Assembly (NCBI GenBank): GCA_005656395.1
Contig: SRSI01000029.1
Location: 29,834 to 93,833, forward strand
Length of the DNA stretch: 64,000 nucleotides
Origin: Strongyloides papillosus
Lineage: Eukaryota > Nematoda > Chromadorea > Rhabditida > Strongyloididae
Direction: 5' to 3'
In this document: in pieces, positions 23,034-36,143 of the stretch
How the letters are laid out: each line of letters starts with the position of its first letter
Position numbering within the stretch: position 1 is the first letter of the stretch
The notes under the pieces: model-generated
Database searches by the model: none
What the model saw: the letters and a program-made list of their open reading frames with translations, nothing else
Told to the model about the DNA's origin: nothing
Translations under genes and position numbers: made by a program

Positions 23034-23647
23034 ATGATGGAACAAGAAGATAATGAAAATATTTGTTCATCACTTCAATTTCCATTAAATCACCCTCAAG
23101 GATGCCGTTGTGATGATTGCAAAAGAATTAGACGTGAAAGTAAATTTTCTTTTACTTTACTGTTACTAAATTTATTTTTAGTTAATAAAAGAAGAGTCCG
23201 AAGACCTATGAATGCTTTTATGTTATGGTCAAAAAAGCATCGAAGTACAACAGCAGCAATGAATCCGGGTGTATTAAATTCTGAATTATCAAGAATACTC
23301 GGTATCCAATGGAAACAATTACCAGAATTTGAAAAACAAAAATACATTATAGAGGCTGAAAGAATCCGTGAAGAACACTATAGAAAGTATCCAGATTTCA
23401 AGTATACTAAGGAACCTGTTAAGACTAAAAGAACACAATACAAGCAACAAGATTGGCAGCATCAAACACTAAATTATAGATATCAATCTTCAGTTGAAGA
23501 TAACACTCCATTCTTCTATAGTATGTCTCAACAATTAATTGACATGTATATAACAAAAGATGAAGCAAAATACCTAAAGGATAATGCAGAACAAGAATTT
23601 TCTTATATGTTCCTACAGATAATTTGCGTCAAGAATTTGGTTGGTGA
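23034..23647 (+). CDS. SOX-like HMG-box transcription factor
   Basis: Exon 1 is 23034-23139, then a 42-nt GT-AG intron (23140-23181) that can also be read through in frame. The HMG box runs from KRRVRRPMNAFMLWSKKH through NSELSRILGIQWKQL to EEHYRKYPDFKY, the SOX pattern of a sequence-specific nuclear DNA-bending factor. A short N-terminal Cys motif (CRCDDC) precedes it. The C-terminus is uncertain. A second intron at 23546-23589 (GTATAT...TGCAG) gives a stop at 23647 and a tail ending LRQEFGW; without it the frame runs to 23729 with a Leu/Ile-rich tail. The spliced form looks more natural. The box is divergent and no SOX subgroup is assigned. Confidence 0.8.
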
Positions 23648-23729
23648 TAAATCAAACAAAAATCTCCTGCATTTTTTAATTAGTTTAAGGCATTGTATTT
23701 TAATTTATTTAATAATATATACAATATAA

Positions 23730-26160
23730 ACATTTAATACTATAGTTGATATATAGACATTTTTGAGTCAACAAATATTTCACTTCTTCTACATGTCACA
23801 TACTTCTTTCAATTGTTCTAACATGCAATAACATAGAATTTAAACATACACTGATCACTATCTACATTTTTACATACTCTCTCAATTTGTTATTTTCTAC
23901 AGCAACACTGTTAGTGTATTTCGAGACACATAGTATTTTTCATTGCCATATTTTTTTATTTAAAACTCTTCCTTTTTTTGCAAATAAATTACTTACTTCC
24001 CCTTCTTAATATATATTTTTATATTCTTACACAATCTGTCTGAAAACACAAAATTTTAATGCCATAAAACAAAATTATAACTTTGTCTGTAGTTTTCAGA
24101 ACTTCAATGTAAAACATTTACCATTTGAAGCAAAGTGTAGTACTACAAATATACTATTGCATCAAAATTGTCCAAAATCTTTATTTACAAGGATTTCTAT
24201 TTACAATTTTCAATGCGTCAATTTAATATTGAAATAAACTTACATTAATTTTGTAGGAGTCAAGAAAAAAAAATAAAAAATCCCCTTTAAATTCTCCATT
24301 ATTTGATATAAAATGCGGTAATCCAATTTCACCTAAGTAACATAAAACATATATTTATTTGAATAAGCTTCATTCCAAGGCTTTTATTCTCTAGTATACA
24401 CTTTATCTATCACCCATATTGTATTAACACATTATAACATTGTTTGATAAAGGCAGAGTAGTCATTATATACACTATTTTTTCATAATTAATAAAACATT
24501 ATTTCTTTTTTTCTTGCTTGTTAAATTTTTTATTTTTAATATGTATTTTTTTTGTTATTTTTTCATTTTTATTAAAAATTTGTCTGTCAACCCTATTCCC
24601 TCGATTAATGTTATAACTGCTAAACAACACCCCACTAATCGTTAAATATGCATCAGCTGACGTCATGGTACATTCAAATCTTTTAAAATATTATTATTTA
24701 TATTTCATGTGTGCAACGTTCAATTAAATGAAACTTTATTTTAAGGGCCCATACTTTACGGTTTTAGCTTAAATTCCTTCGCTTTTTTTTAATTTTTTGA
24801 ATCTCAACATATATTTAATACCATTATTGAGCAATGTACCAAATTTAAAAAAAATTAAAGTTAGAAAAGTAGGTTAACATTTGTTTTTAGTACAACCAAC
24901 ATTATTACTTTTGCTTTATTTGAAGATGATAAAAGCATTTTCTTTTTTTACGGTAAATATGTGGTTGTTACTGTGTAAGTTGATTATCAAAAATTGATTA
25001 TTTAATCAATTTTTTCCTTATTTAATCATCACTGCTTAATTAAATATAACTTTGGCCATATTTAAGCAAAAAATGAACATTGCAAAAAATAATTATTTTA
25101 ATACAACGAATTAAATCTAAATATGATGATTTATCCCTATTTACTGTACAATTAGTCTTTGTAGCTATAATAAAAGCTTATTAAGTTCATTAACGAGGGG
25201 ACCTTTAAGCTAAAATTATCCTTCAATTATTTTTTACTTTCTCTGTGTTTTACTTGTTTTAATTAGTTAAAGCGTCATATTAATATGGCTTATCATACCT
25301 CAGCTTAATGTTGGGCTTGTTTTTAACCAACAAAAGACTATTGTCATAAACAACATCAATAATTTACTAGAACAATATTTTTTTTCACTCACATTTGCAC
25401 GATAATGAAAATATTTTTGTTATGTGTTCATCGACATTTATTAAATTTATTCATTGCGCTTTAAATACTGTTATTATTTGATGGTGTTTGATGCTCCATT
25501 TAAAAAGTCGTAATGAATTTTATATATGCATAGTTGAGAAAATATACTTCATATTGTTAGATATGAAATGATATATAGTTACTTTGTTTATCTTTAAATA
25601 TTGGCTTTTTTAATATCAAGTAATATTTAAGAGGAGAATCAATTTTTAGTTTGTTGTGTTTAATCTCACTCGGCATCATTTTTAATTTTATTTTATTGTC
25701 TATATCATACCGTTTTTTTACTTTTGTTTTTTGCATTTAGGGTGTGGCCTTTTGTATCTTATATTCAATTAGGAAAAATGATAACATTTATTTAAATTTA
25801 CAGGGTACTTAAACACTTTCTATTTTTGTATATTTTATTTATTATCCAAGATTTGTTTTTATTAATAGATTGGTTCCATCATACATAACAGCACTTGTTG
25901 TTTATTTCTATTTTCTTGCATGTAGAAGCCTAATTGTTTTTTATTTAATACGTATCACATACCTCTGATCTTATGATTAATTATGTAGTATGCTTCTCCA
26001 CGACACACCGTAGTTTTCGTTGCAGGAGTATATAATTTTTATCGTTCCAATTTCCACGTCTTCTTTTTCTTTGCATTTTTAACGGAGGTTCTTTTCAGAC
26101 TTCGTAACACGAACAGAGTTTCCTTCCTAAACATTTTTAGAAGGTCTTTGTTGGTTGTCG
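23730..26160. other. Intergenic upstream of PABP
   Basis: A 2.4-kb AT- and T-rich stretch without a gene that I can support. The distal part presumably holds the PABP promoter. Confidence 0.55.
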
Positions 26161-26172
26161 TTATACTATATT

Positions 26173-26219
26173 AAAAAAATCTAAAAAAAACAAAAAAAAT
26201 CTAAAAAATCAAAAAAAAA
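26173..26219 (+). promoter_or_regulatory. A-rich tract in putative 5' UTR of PABP (autoregulatory candidate)
   Basis: Runs of 6-9 A separated by TCT, C or TC fill this segment, about 130-180 nt before the PABP start codon and just upstream of a putative 5' UTR intron. Mammalian PABPC1 mRNA carries an A-rich 5' UTR element that PABP binds to repress its own translation. The same role here is inference. Confidence 0.5.
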
Positions 26220-26247
26220 TTTATTAGATTCAATTTGAATTGAAAGG

Positions 26248-26341
26248 GTAAGTTTATTTTATCGTGTAAAAAACTAACCTTCGTACTCTATATATTGTTT
26301 ACACGTCACCATCCATATTTAAATTAACTTTTCCATTTTAG
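26248..26341 (+). other. Putative 5' UTR intron of PABP gene
   Basis: A strong donor (GGTAAGT, 26247-26253) and acceptor (TTCCATTTTAG, ending 26341) frame a 94-nt intron that ends 8 nt before the ATG. The acceptor could instead be a spliced-leader trans-splice site. Confidence 0.5.
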
Positions 26342-26349
26342 TTAGAATC

Positions 26350-28396
26350 ATGTCTGTTGCTACACAAATTCCTGAACAAAATACTCAAGCCAAAGTTGCT
26401 CAAACTGGTGCTTCTGGAAATGGAACAGCCAATGGAGCTGTTGCTGGCACTAACAACAATACTTCAAATGGTAACGCTGGACAACGTTCTTACCAATCCG
26501 CTTCCCTTTATGTTGGAGATCTTCATCCTGATGTTTCTGAGTCTGTACTCTTCTCTCAATTCAGTACAGCTGGAACTGTTATCTCCATTCGTGTTTGTCG
26601 TGACACCGTCACCCGTAATTCTCTTGGATATGCTTACGTCAACTTTGAAAAGATTGAGGATGCTGAAATGGCTTTGGATACCATGAATTTCGAACCACTC
26701 ATGGGAAGACCAATGAGAATTATGTGGTCACAACGTGATCCATCTCTCCGCCGCTCCGGAGCTGGAAATGTTTTCATCAAAAACATGGATAAATCAATTG
26801 ACACCAAATCTATCTATGATACATTCTCTATGTTTGGAAACATCCTTTCTTGCAAGGTAGCTACTGATGAGAACGGTGTCTCATTGGGATACGGATTTAT
26901 TCACTTTGAAACTGAAGAATCTGCCCAAAAGGCTATTGATCGTGTCAATGGTATGCTTTTGGACGGAAAGAAAGTCTACGTTGGAAAGTTTATCCAACGT
27001 GATCTTCGCAAAAAGGATAACTCTTCAGACCAGAAAAACTTCACCAATGTTTATGTCAAGAATTTCGATGACAAGATTGATGATGATTCTTTAATGAAGA
27101 TGTTCTCCAAGTTTGGCGAAATTACTTCTGCTGTCGTCATGAAGACCGACGATGGAAAATCCAAAGGATTCGGTTTTGTTTGCTTCAAAGATGCTGAATC
27201 AGCTTCTAAAGCTGTTGCTGAGATGAATGATAGTGTTGTTCCTAATTCAGACAAAAAACTTTATGTTGGATGTGCTCAAAAGAAGAATGATAGATTACAT
27301 GAGTTAAAACAAAAACATGAAATGCAAAAAAGAGAACGTCTTGCCAAGTTTGAGGGTGTCAATTTGTATGTTAAGAACTTAGATGATACCGTCACTGATG
27401 AACAACTCCGTCAACAATTTGAAGGATTCGGTACCATTACCTCAGCCAAAATCATGAGAGATGAACAAGATCGTTCTAAAGGATTTGGTTTTGTTTGCTA
27501 CGAGTCTCGCTCTGATGCCACAAAGGCAGTAACTGAAATGAACGGTAAAATGTTTGGATCAAAGCCACTTTATGTTGCTCTTGCTCAAAGAAAAGAAGAG
27601 AGAAAGGCTCAATTGGCTACTCAATACTTAAGAACATTCCCTTACAATAGAATGAATGCTCAAATTCCACCAGTTTATGGTAACCACCATCCAGGAGGTT
27701 TTTATCTTAATGCTCCAATGCAAAATGGACGTGGACACTTTGGACCCTCAGGTGTCAATGCAGGACAAGTTAGAAATAATGCTCCAAGGTGGAATAATTA
27801 CCAAAATGCTGGAGGATTCAATGGAAACCCACAAAATTATCCAATGCAAGGAAATTATCAAAATCAAAATGTAAGAGGAAATCGTCCACAAGGTGGAGGT
27901 CAAAATGCACCACGTCAATATAACCAACGCATGCAAAGATCTAACATGCCACAACAACCTATGGTTCGTGGACCTGCAGTTAACCCTCCAATGCAAGGAA
28001 AACAAAATATGCATCCAAATTATTATGGTATGCAACAACGTCCAGCCAACCAACCTATGGCACAGATGCAACAAGAAATCTATCAAAGTGGTCCTCAAGA
28101 ACCATTAACTGCTTACACCTTATCTAAGGCTTCTGTTCAAGTAAGTTTATTATTTATTTTATTTTTTATATTAATTATTATTATTATAGGAACAAAAACA
28201 AATGATTGGAGAAAGAATTTATCCATTAGTTGCTAAGAACTGCAAGGATTCTGATGTTGGTAAGATCACCGGTATGATGTTAGAAATGGATAACTCCGAA
28301 TTATTAATGATGTTGGATAATGAGGAACTTCTCCAAGCCAAGGTAGCTGAGGCCGCTAATGTCCTCAACAATGCTGCTAAAGCTGGAAATCACTAA
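26350..28396 (+). CDS. pab-1: Cytoplasmic poly(A)-binding protein
   Basis: Exons 26350-28140 and 28190-28396 (49-nt intron) encode 665 residues. There are four RRMs in order: RRM1 from [19 protein letters not shown]2 from [16 protein letters not shown]3 from [13 protein letters not shown] and RRM4 from [14 protein letters not shown] Gln/Asn/Pro/Met-rich linker and a C-terminal MLLE domain ([20 protein letters not shown], then [15 protein letters not shown]) follow. This is the full architecture of PABPC, which coats poly(A) tails, binds eIF4G and recruits PAM2 proteins. Codon usage is visibly more GC-rich at third positions than in neighbouring genes, as expected for a highly expressed gene. 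The frame open past 28140 into the intron is an artefact. Confidence 0.97.
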
Positions 28397-28676
28397 AAAT
28401 ACCTAATTTTGTTATATTGTGCACATATTTGTCATTACATTGCGAATTGTGTGGAGTGCATGTTCCTTGGAATTTTGTACTACCGTTGTTGTTGTTAAAT
28501 GAATATTTTTTCATTTATAAGTTTTATATATTTATCTTTTTATTTAAAACAACACAAAAATTATTAATTTCCAATGTAAATATTTATTCAAGTATGCTAA
28601 ATTGAAAAAAGAATATTATGTCTTTTTCTATTTTATAATAATATTGTATTTGAAAGAACATTTAAGTATACTTTTT

Positions 28677-30806
28677 TTACATCAAACTACACAGTGAACT
28701 TCTATTTTTTTCTTTTTTCATTGTTTTATCGACACAGTTTCCTACGTCATTTGTTTTAATGGTAGCGGTGAGAGATGTTTTATAATCTTCGTATGCTTGT
28801 TGAAGTTCACTGTACCCATCGATGGATGAATCTTTTCCTTTGGATTTTCCGATTAATTCCCAAACACTTTTTCTTCCATTTTTAATTAAGAAGTGTGTAA
28901 GTATTTCTCCTTTACCTTTTAAATCCATAATACCTCTAGTTTCAAATTCGAATGAAGGATTTGTATTCAATGCGTGGTTTTTGGCTGGTTCTGAAACATG
29001 AATTCTAAGAGGGACACCATTACTTTCCATCTTTGATGCTGTGTTAACTGCATCACCAAATAAACAATATTTGGGCATTTTAGTACCAACAACTCCAGCA
29101 ACAACTGGTCCTGAGTGTATACCAACACGAATTTTAATCGAATTATCACCATTGCCTTTATTTGTATTATTAAGACCATATAAAGGGCTCTTAACAGCTC
29201 TACTCTCCATTAACATCCCAATAGAACAATTTAAAATTCTTTCTGCATGATTATCACAAACTTTTGGAACCCCACCAACAATTACATATGCATCACCAAT
29301 TGTTTCAACTTTGTAAACATCATGTAGTGTTACTAAACGATCAAAACGCAAATACATGTCATTAAGAAGATTAACAACATCATAAGGACTACACAGAGCA
29401 CAAATATTTGTAAATGTAACAATATCTGTAAATAAACATGTTGCTTCCGAAAACTCTGCAGCCTCTATACTTCTTCCCTGTCTTAAACTTTCAGCAACAG
29501 TTGCAGGCATCAATTGACACAATAATTCATCAGTCCTTTGTGTCTCTATCTCCAAATCCATAGCCATTCTTTTTAAACTTTTCGTTGTCTCCTCTAATTT
29601 TCTATTTAATTCCACCTGTGACATCCTGGATTGATTTAACATAATCAAATCTCTGGTACCATCGTGTTTTTGCATGTCAGAGAGGTATAGATTATTTACA
29701 ACCATCTCTCTGACAGTTGTTACACTAAGAGAACATAAATACAATATATAATTTTGATCTTCTAAATGTACCATTGAACCTTTTAACTCAACTGTCGTGG
29801 TATCATCTTGATTACTTAATCCTTTATTCTTTATTTTAAAAACAAATAAACTATTTTTAAATGCAACAAGGGATTCGAATGTTAATGGTAATTCTGGATG
29901 CATTAATTCTGTGATGTCTGTTAATTTTGTTAAACCTGGTCTAAATTCTTGTAAATTTTGAATTAAATATGAACCAACATGTTGGAGGACAAGACTTCTA
30001 TCAAAACATAAATGGTGTGGAAACGCATTAATAAAATCTTTTAATGTTAATTTGTAACTAGGAGTTGGAAACAACAAAGGTTCTTGTTTGCCAGTTTTAC
30101 CTGTTAATGATAGATTACTACTTGTTGCAGCTTCATTTTCAATCATTGTAACACTAAAAATGACATGCTCTGTTATGTAGGTATCTAAATGTTCTTGTTT
30201 ACGTTCTTGAACCTTCATTATTACTTCTTTATTGAAGATACGTCTCGCAACCTCCCTAACAACACCTTTAACAATTGGATAAAGACCAGAACGTTTTGAG
30301 TAGTAGTGAAGAATCAAACTTCCATTCTTGGCTGGTTCACATCTAAATGATGGACCCTTTAATTTTGTTCGATACACGACATGATCAATGAAATAATGCA
30401 ACGAATCCAAACTATCAAGAAATCCTTCCAAATTGTGTGATAAAGCCTTTAGTAACTCATCCCAACCTGTTTCCATGGTGAATTGGATTAAAAAACCACC
30501 ATATGCTTCCCAAATTTCTTCTATTGGTATACCAATAACATTAGCCATAGCATTAACAATTTTCATTGTATCCTCATCCTTATAATAATGACTAATATCA
30601 CATTCAGTACCTTCATCAAATTTTGCAATCTCCAATATTTTAAGCCAAACTTCACGACCATACTTGCGATGAACAAGTTGTCTAAAAGATTCATGAATCC
30701 AACCAAACTATAATTATTAATTTATTAATTTTTTATCTCTGATTTTAAAGTACAAACACATAAAACATATGTTTTTTATTAAAAAAAATTTATTTAAACA
30801 TACCAT
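28677..30806 (-). CDS. Soluble guanylate cyclase, beta-type H-NOX subunit
   Basis: Minus strand: the ATG at 30806-30804 is followed directly by a GTATGT donor. After a 96-nt intron (30708-30803) one exon (30707-28677) encodes the rest, 677 residues in all. The H-NOX domain starts FGWIHESFRQLVHRKYG. The heme-ligand His falls at residue 105 (SLDSLHYFIDH) and the YxSxR motif is YYSKR at 136-140, so heme binding should be intact. An H-NOXA/coiled-coil region and a cyclase domain follow: metal Asp429 in FTDIV, Asp473 in GDAY, guanine-selecting Glu469 in KVETIGDAY, and YCLFGDAVNTASKM. The protein converts GTP to cGMP on gas binding. It resembles the nematode gcy-35/gcy-36 type used in oxygen sensing. 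Which paralogue, and O2 versus NO ligand, is not decided. Confidence 0.93.
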
Positions 30807-32525
30807 TATTTGAAAATAATTTATATATATATATTTTCACAAGATATAGGAAAACTTCTTTACAATATAAAATATAAATTGTCAAATTTTACAAAATATA
30901 AATATAGTGAAACTTTAAAAACCTTATTATTTTAAAATAAAATATTATCAAAATTTTGAGAGATATTATAAGGTTGTTTAAGAAAAATTTCCACTTCTTC
31001 GGGGCCAGGAACACGCAACAATCCATTTATCTGTGAATGATTAATTATCATGATAAAATTTATCATTTTTCCTTATTTTATACCTTATACATTTTGATGT
31101 TATGAAAATAATGGTGTATTTATATTTTTCATAGACATATGCAACTTTCAGGTGATGGAAAAAATTAATGTATAAAAGGTTTTGTGGATGAAATTGATGT
31201 TATCATACTCTCTAAATATTACCAGATGGCCATTAAAAAATACCAAGTATCTCTATTTTTAAAATCATCTTCCCCCTTTTTGCACCAATTCCAAAAGAAC
31301 ATTTCAATGATAAAACTTTTTTTATCCCCTTCCTAACTGTTAAATAAATGATTGATTACATCCCTTTTTAATTCCTGTACATCTTTTTTTATTTTATCTT
31401 GCAACACAAAAGTGTATATTTGAAAATTTTTTAATAAACAATCAAACAAGCAATTTATTACATTATATTTTTTGACACAATACACTTTAATACAATAAAA
31501 ATATGTTTTGTTTATTAAGTAAAATAAAAATACACATCTATGAATGCCTGCCTTCTTGAAAAGAGTTAAAGGAAAAAAATAAATATTATAGTTTATAACA
31601 ATATTGGAATTGTTAAAAAAAAGAAGAAAAAAATTTTTCCACCCTTTCTTTTTTAGTTTGTATTTATGGTTGGAGAGAAAGAATGCCGGTTTTGGTGAGG
31701 GCACGTAAATCTTCAAATATGTGATAGATATACTAGAACAATTAACATGTATATACATATAAAAAAACTACATATATATATACGGCAGGAAGAAGACAAG
31801 TGGTAATATTAGTTGAGAAGTTACAATCAACATCCCATTATATCTATCAGAAAATACACAAGAAGATGGAGAGGGGGGAAGAAAAAAAGGAGAAATTATA
31901 TATATATATATACTTTATATACATGTTGAATGGACGTGTTATGAAGGATGATGAAGAAAAAGAAGGAGCCATCAGACAAGAAGGCGTGTTTTCTTTTTTT
32001 TATTATTATATATTTTGTTTGGTAGGAGATAGCTTGAAGAGGCAGGTCTTTATGTCCCTGAGTTTTAAATACTCCTCTCCTGTGTCTTTGTCGTTTTTGT
32101 TATGTTGTGTCCTTTCACAACGAATAACTTTGTTATCCATGTTGGAAGGACATATACTTTAAATGTAAATCAGATTGTTTTTGCCTCCCCTACAATACCA
32201 ACAAACTTTATTCCATTTATCTTTTAAATATTATACTATATTACTTATTTACATATATAGTACATATTATATATTTTATTTTGCATGTTTATCTAGTAAA
32301 TTTACATTATATAATTTTTGGGTAAGAAAAACCCTAACTTAACCAAATATTACATTTTTTTTTACCTATCGTATTTTTAGTTAAAAAAAATTAAAAAACT
32401 ATAACAGAAAATATTATCTTGTTATCACTTTTTGAAAGCCTTTTTCTTCTCTTATAGTTTTTGTATATTTTACTACATATTTTTTATTATCAATTTCTTC
32501 TATTATATATATATATGTTGTATAG
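30807..32525. other. Intergenic between divergent guanylate cyclase and SPOC genes
   Basis: AT-rich region with A/G-rich tracts near 31860-31990. Open frames at 31333-31758 (minus) and 31800-32162 (plus) are low-complexity and show no domain. It probably holds both promoters. Confidence 0.55.
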
Positions 32526-35500
32526 ATGGATCCTTTATGGAATGGAGAGCCGCCATATTATACAAATCATACTTCAACATACTATCACCAACTAAATATT
32601 CCCTCAGTGTCATCACCCATCACCACAACCACGACAATGACACCATCAACAACAAATGAAGTTATTGTCAATGGCATTAGGATGGGAGAAAATGAATTAG
32701 TAAATATTTATCAGGAAAACAATAGCAATACTTTTAATTTTCCACGTTACGAAACAATTGAATGTCCTTATACCGAACCACCACCACCATCTATTGGTGG
32801 TGGATACCATTCATCAACAACACCCATCCAAAGAGGACCTTCCACAACATCCAATAGTATCGGTCATGATAACAATGATTTGATAAATGATCCTTATTAT
32901 TACACTGAACATCAAAACCCTCGAACAAGTCGAAATGTTTATTTCAATAATGAAGAAAATCAATCTTATGTAAATAATCATTATAATATATATAATAATA
33001 TTGAAGAGTTGTACGATGGTGGTAATAATAGTGAAGGAAATGTTAATGATGGTGGGATAAGAAATATTCAGAGGAATTCTCCCCCCACAACAATATTGTC
33101 GGAACCTCCAATAAATTTTACCTCATTGGAGGATGATGAGCCATTGGTATCGGAGGATCAATTACAGGATGAAATGGATCATTTCGAGAACATGTTAAGT
33201 AAATTTTCATCAAAAGATCTGGATGAGAATTGTCCTGATCTCACCTGTGATGATATGTTAAATTGCTTTGAAACAAGTATAGATGACAATTTTCTAAAAC
33301 TTTTCGATAGTATAGAATCAAGTCCTGAGGTGACGTCAAAGAATAGTCTTGTATCTCCAATAAATGACATACTTGAGGATGAGTGTACAGATAACGCAGG
33401 TGACGAGGAGGAAGAGAATAAAAAAGATAAAACAAAAATTGATAATAATTCTAATGGTAAAAAGAAATGTATAACATGTTGTAAAGAAATTATTAAAAAT
33501 GTCTTTAAGTTATCTCAAGATAAATTTAAATCTATTATTTATTGTTCAAGTCAATGTATTAAAAAAAAACTACAGGAATGGGGTGAGAAATGTAAAAATC
33601 GTAAGACAATAGAAGTTAAATTATTTGATGACGATAACGTCAAAAAGAAGATGCCTTTTGATGATGCATATAAATTTTTAAAAAAATCTCCTTTTTACGT
33701 GCCGGTATTTATTGAGGATAAGGGAATTGAGGATGGTGATTGTAGTAGTGATAGTGATAAAAAAGAGGAAATGTTAAGGAATGGGTTTAAAAAGTTAACT
33801 TTTAAAATTTTTTTACTTCTTCTTAAAAAAAATGAAATTGAAGCTGGTAAAGAAAGGATGGTGAAAGCTTTTATTAATGAACTTGAGAGGCAAATTTTTG
33901 AAAAATTTATGGGTAAAGATTATTGTGATTACAAGAAATTTGCTAGATATTTTATGCATAATCAGGAGAAACCTGAGAAAAAAGTATAGTTTATGTTATT
34001 TATAATTTATATAATAATTTTATAGATTTTATATTTAAACTTACTTAGAAGACGAATGTCTATTGGTGAATTATTAAAGATGCCTCTTAAAGAGGTTAAA
34101 CATGGTATAAAGGCTAAGAAAGAAAATGGTCAAAGTAGTAGTAGCATTAGTAGTAGTATATTGTATGAAAATATATCTGATAGTTGTAATAATAGTAATA
34201 ATAAGAGTATAAAAAATCAGAGAAAAAATTCATGTACACCGGTTAAAGTTAATAGTAATGGAAAGATACCTGAATCTCATGAAGGAGAAACATTATCGCT
34301 GGTTGACTCTTTATTAGGTGATACAAATGACGACACAACATCCAAACACCTCAATCATTTGTATGATTCTAATTGTAAAATTTGCCAAGATAAAAAATCG
34401 AAAGAAGAACGTTTGATAAGAGAACGGGAGGAGGCAGTTGCTGAGAGAGAAGCAAAAAGGAAGAGGAGAGAAATGGAAATTGAAATGAGAATCCGTGAGG
34501 AGAAGATGAATCTACTGAAAAGAGAGATGGAGGAAAAGAAGAAAATGGAGAAAAATCTGTACAATGTTACATTACATGATGGTTCCCATAATATACCATT
34601 AACAATTTATCCTATAAAAAATCCAGACTTATTTATATTAAAAGATGAAATGCCAAGGAGATTAAAAAACATCAACCACGTTAGGAATATTAATGCACTT
34701 AAAGAAGTCTTTGAAATTTCTATTGATTCATTAACTAGTAGAGTTATGGTATGTATTGTTGAGGCAGATGGAAATGTTGGTGATGAAAATTTTCTTAAAT
34801 ACCGAAAGTATTTATTTAAGGAAAGGCTAGGTATTGTAATTAACTTTGAAGATTCGAATCTTTTAAAGTCTTTCTCATTGATACCTCTTGATTCATTTGC
34901 AGATATCCCTGATTTGTTATTTGATTTACCTGGTTATGAAATAAGTTTATTTGACTTTTCAACAAAATTTGTTGGCGTCTTCATTTTGGAGGATCAAAAA
35001 TTACTAGACATCTTTACATCACCACCTAAACCACCTATTTTAAAGAATATTACTAAAACAACAGATGCTAAAGAGAGTGGTGATAAGAAATGTTGCGATA
35101 AAGATAGTATTAGACAGGATGATGATGATGGTAATGACTCTAAAGTTACAGAAAAAATAATTAATGATGATTTTAAATGTCATAGTGAAAATAATGATCA
35201 ACCATCGTCTACTCCTACATGTAATATCGATAAAAACATTACGTCTTCTAGTGATTGGATGCCCATGGTTAGTGATACCCCGAAAAATGAAACAGTATCA
35301 TCACCAGAGCCAATTATTACAACACATGTTGGGTTTAAAATACCATCATTAGAAATGAGTGAGCCACCTGTCCCACCATCAATTGAATTAAAATCAAATT
35401 CCAATGTAGATGTACAGGAAGAAGAAGAAGAACAACCATCTCAAGGTGGTGGTAAGGCTAATAAAAGAAAAAGATCGAGAAAGAATAGAAAATCGAGGAA

Positions 35501-36143
35501 TAATAAAAAAAGAACACGTGAGAATTCTAATAATCAAAGTCACTCTAAATTTAGTGGTCTAAGTAATGTGAGACGAGATTTTAGGTCACCCCTCGGTCCA
35601 TATCATCCCCGTCCAGATAGAAGGCCAGGACATAACTACCTTCACGATAACGATAATGTTAGAATGGTAGAAGATAGATACAATCACGTTCAATCAATTC
35701 CATATAATGGATCACCACTATACCAACATCAACCTTCTCCATCAAGTTCATCACTGAATGGAGGAGTGTATTCACCTCGAAATAGTATTCCATCACTTCC
35801 AAGGTATTCCTTCTCCACACCACCATCATATAACTCAAGGCCAATTCTTCCATTACTGAAGCAGGAACCATATATTAAACCGTTAATGGAACAAACAATA
35901 GTATTAGGACCTCAATTCAACCAACCATCTCCACCTAATCCATCAATGTACTCTTCAAGGATACCTCAAGGAATATCTGGTCCCCAATCAATGTATGGCA
36001 ATAACGTCCACGGTGGACAACAACAACAACAACGTCCCCCCCAAAATAACTATTATCACCACCAACAATCCTCTGGGAACTCCAAACATCATCATTACCA
36101 ACAACCTTACTACAATAATTTCTCACGTTCCAGACGCTTCTAA
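32526..36143 (+). CDS. TFIIS-middle and SPOC domain protein (PHF3/DIDO-like)
   Basis: Exon 1 is 32526-33983 and exon 2 is 34026-36143. The 42-nt intron (33984-34025) has an in-frame stop (GTATAG), so without splicing one would call two genes. The spliced product has 1191 residues: an Asn/Thr-rich acidic N-terminus; a Cys cluster (C315, C318, C340, C344) with the YCSxxC spacing of small zinc fingers; a TFIIS central-type domain (about 415-530) that is rebuilt across the junction (YFMHNQEKPEKK then ILYLNLLRRR); a coiled, charged segment; a SPOC-like fold (about 660-810, with RVMVCIVEADGNVG and FSLIPLDSFADIPDLLF); a basic NLS-like stretch (KRKRSRKNRKSRNNKKR); and a Pro/Gln/Tyr-rich tail. In other animals TFIIS-M plus SPOC proteins bind RNA polymerase II and its CTD. 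No PHD finger is visible. Orthology is inferred. Confidence 0.72.

Noticed and set aside
31333..32162. Two low-complexity open frames of 141 and 120 codons
   Set aside because: Rich in Phe/Tyr/Ile/Lys or Glu/Lys from homopolymers, with no domain and no flanking exons. Likely promoter sequence of the divergent genes.
35659..36126. Minus-strand open frames inside the SPOC gene
   Set aside because: Shadow frames opposite Pro/Gln/Asn-rich coding sequence.
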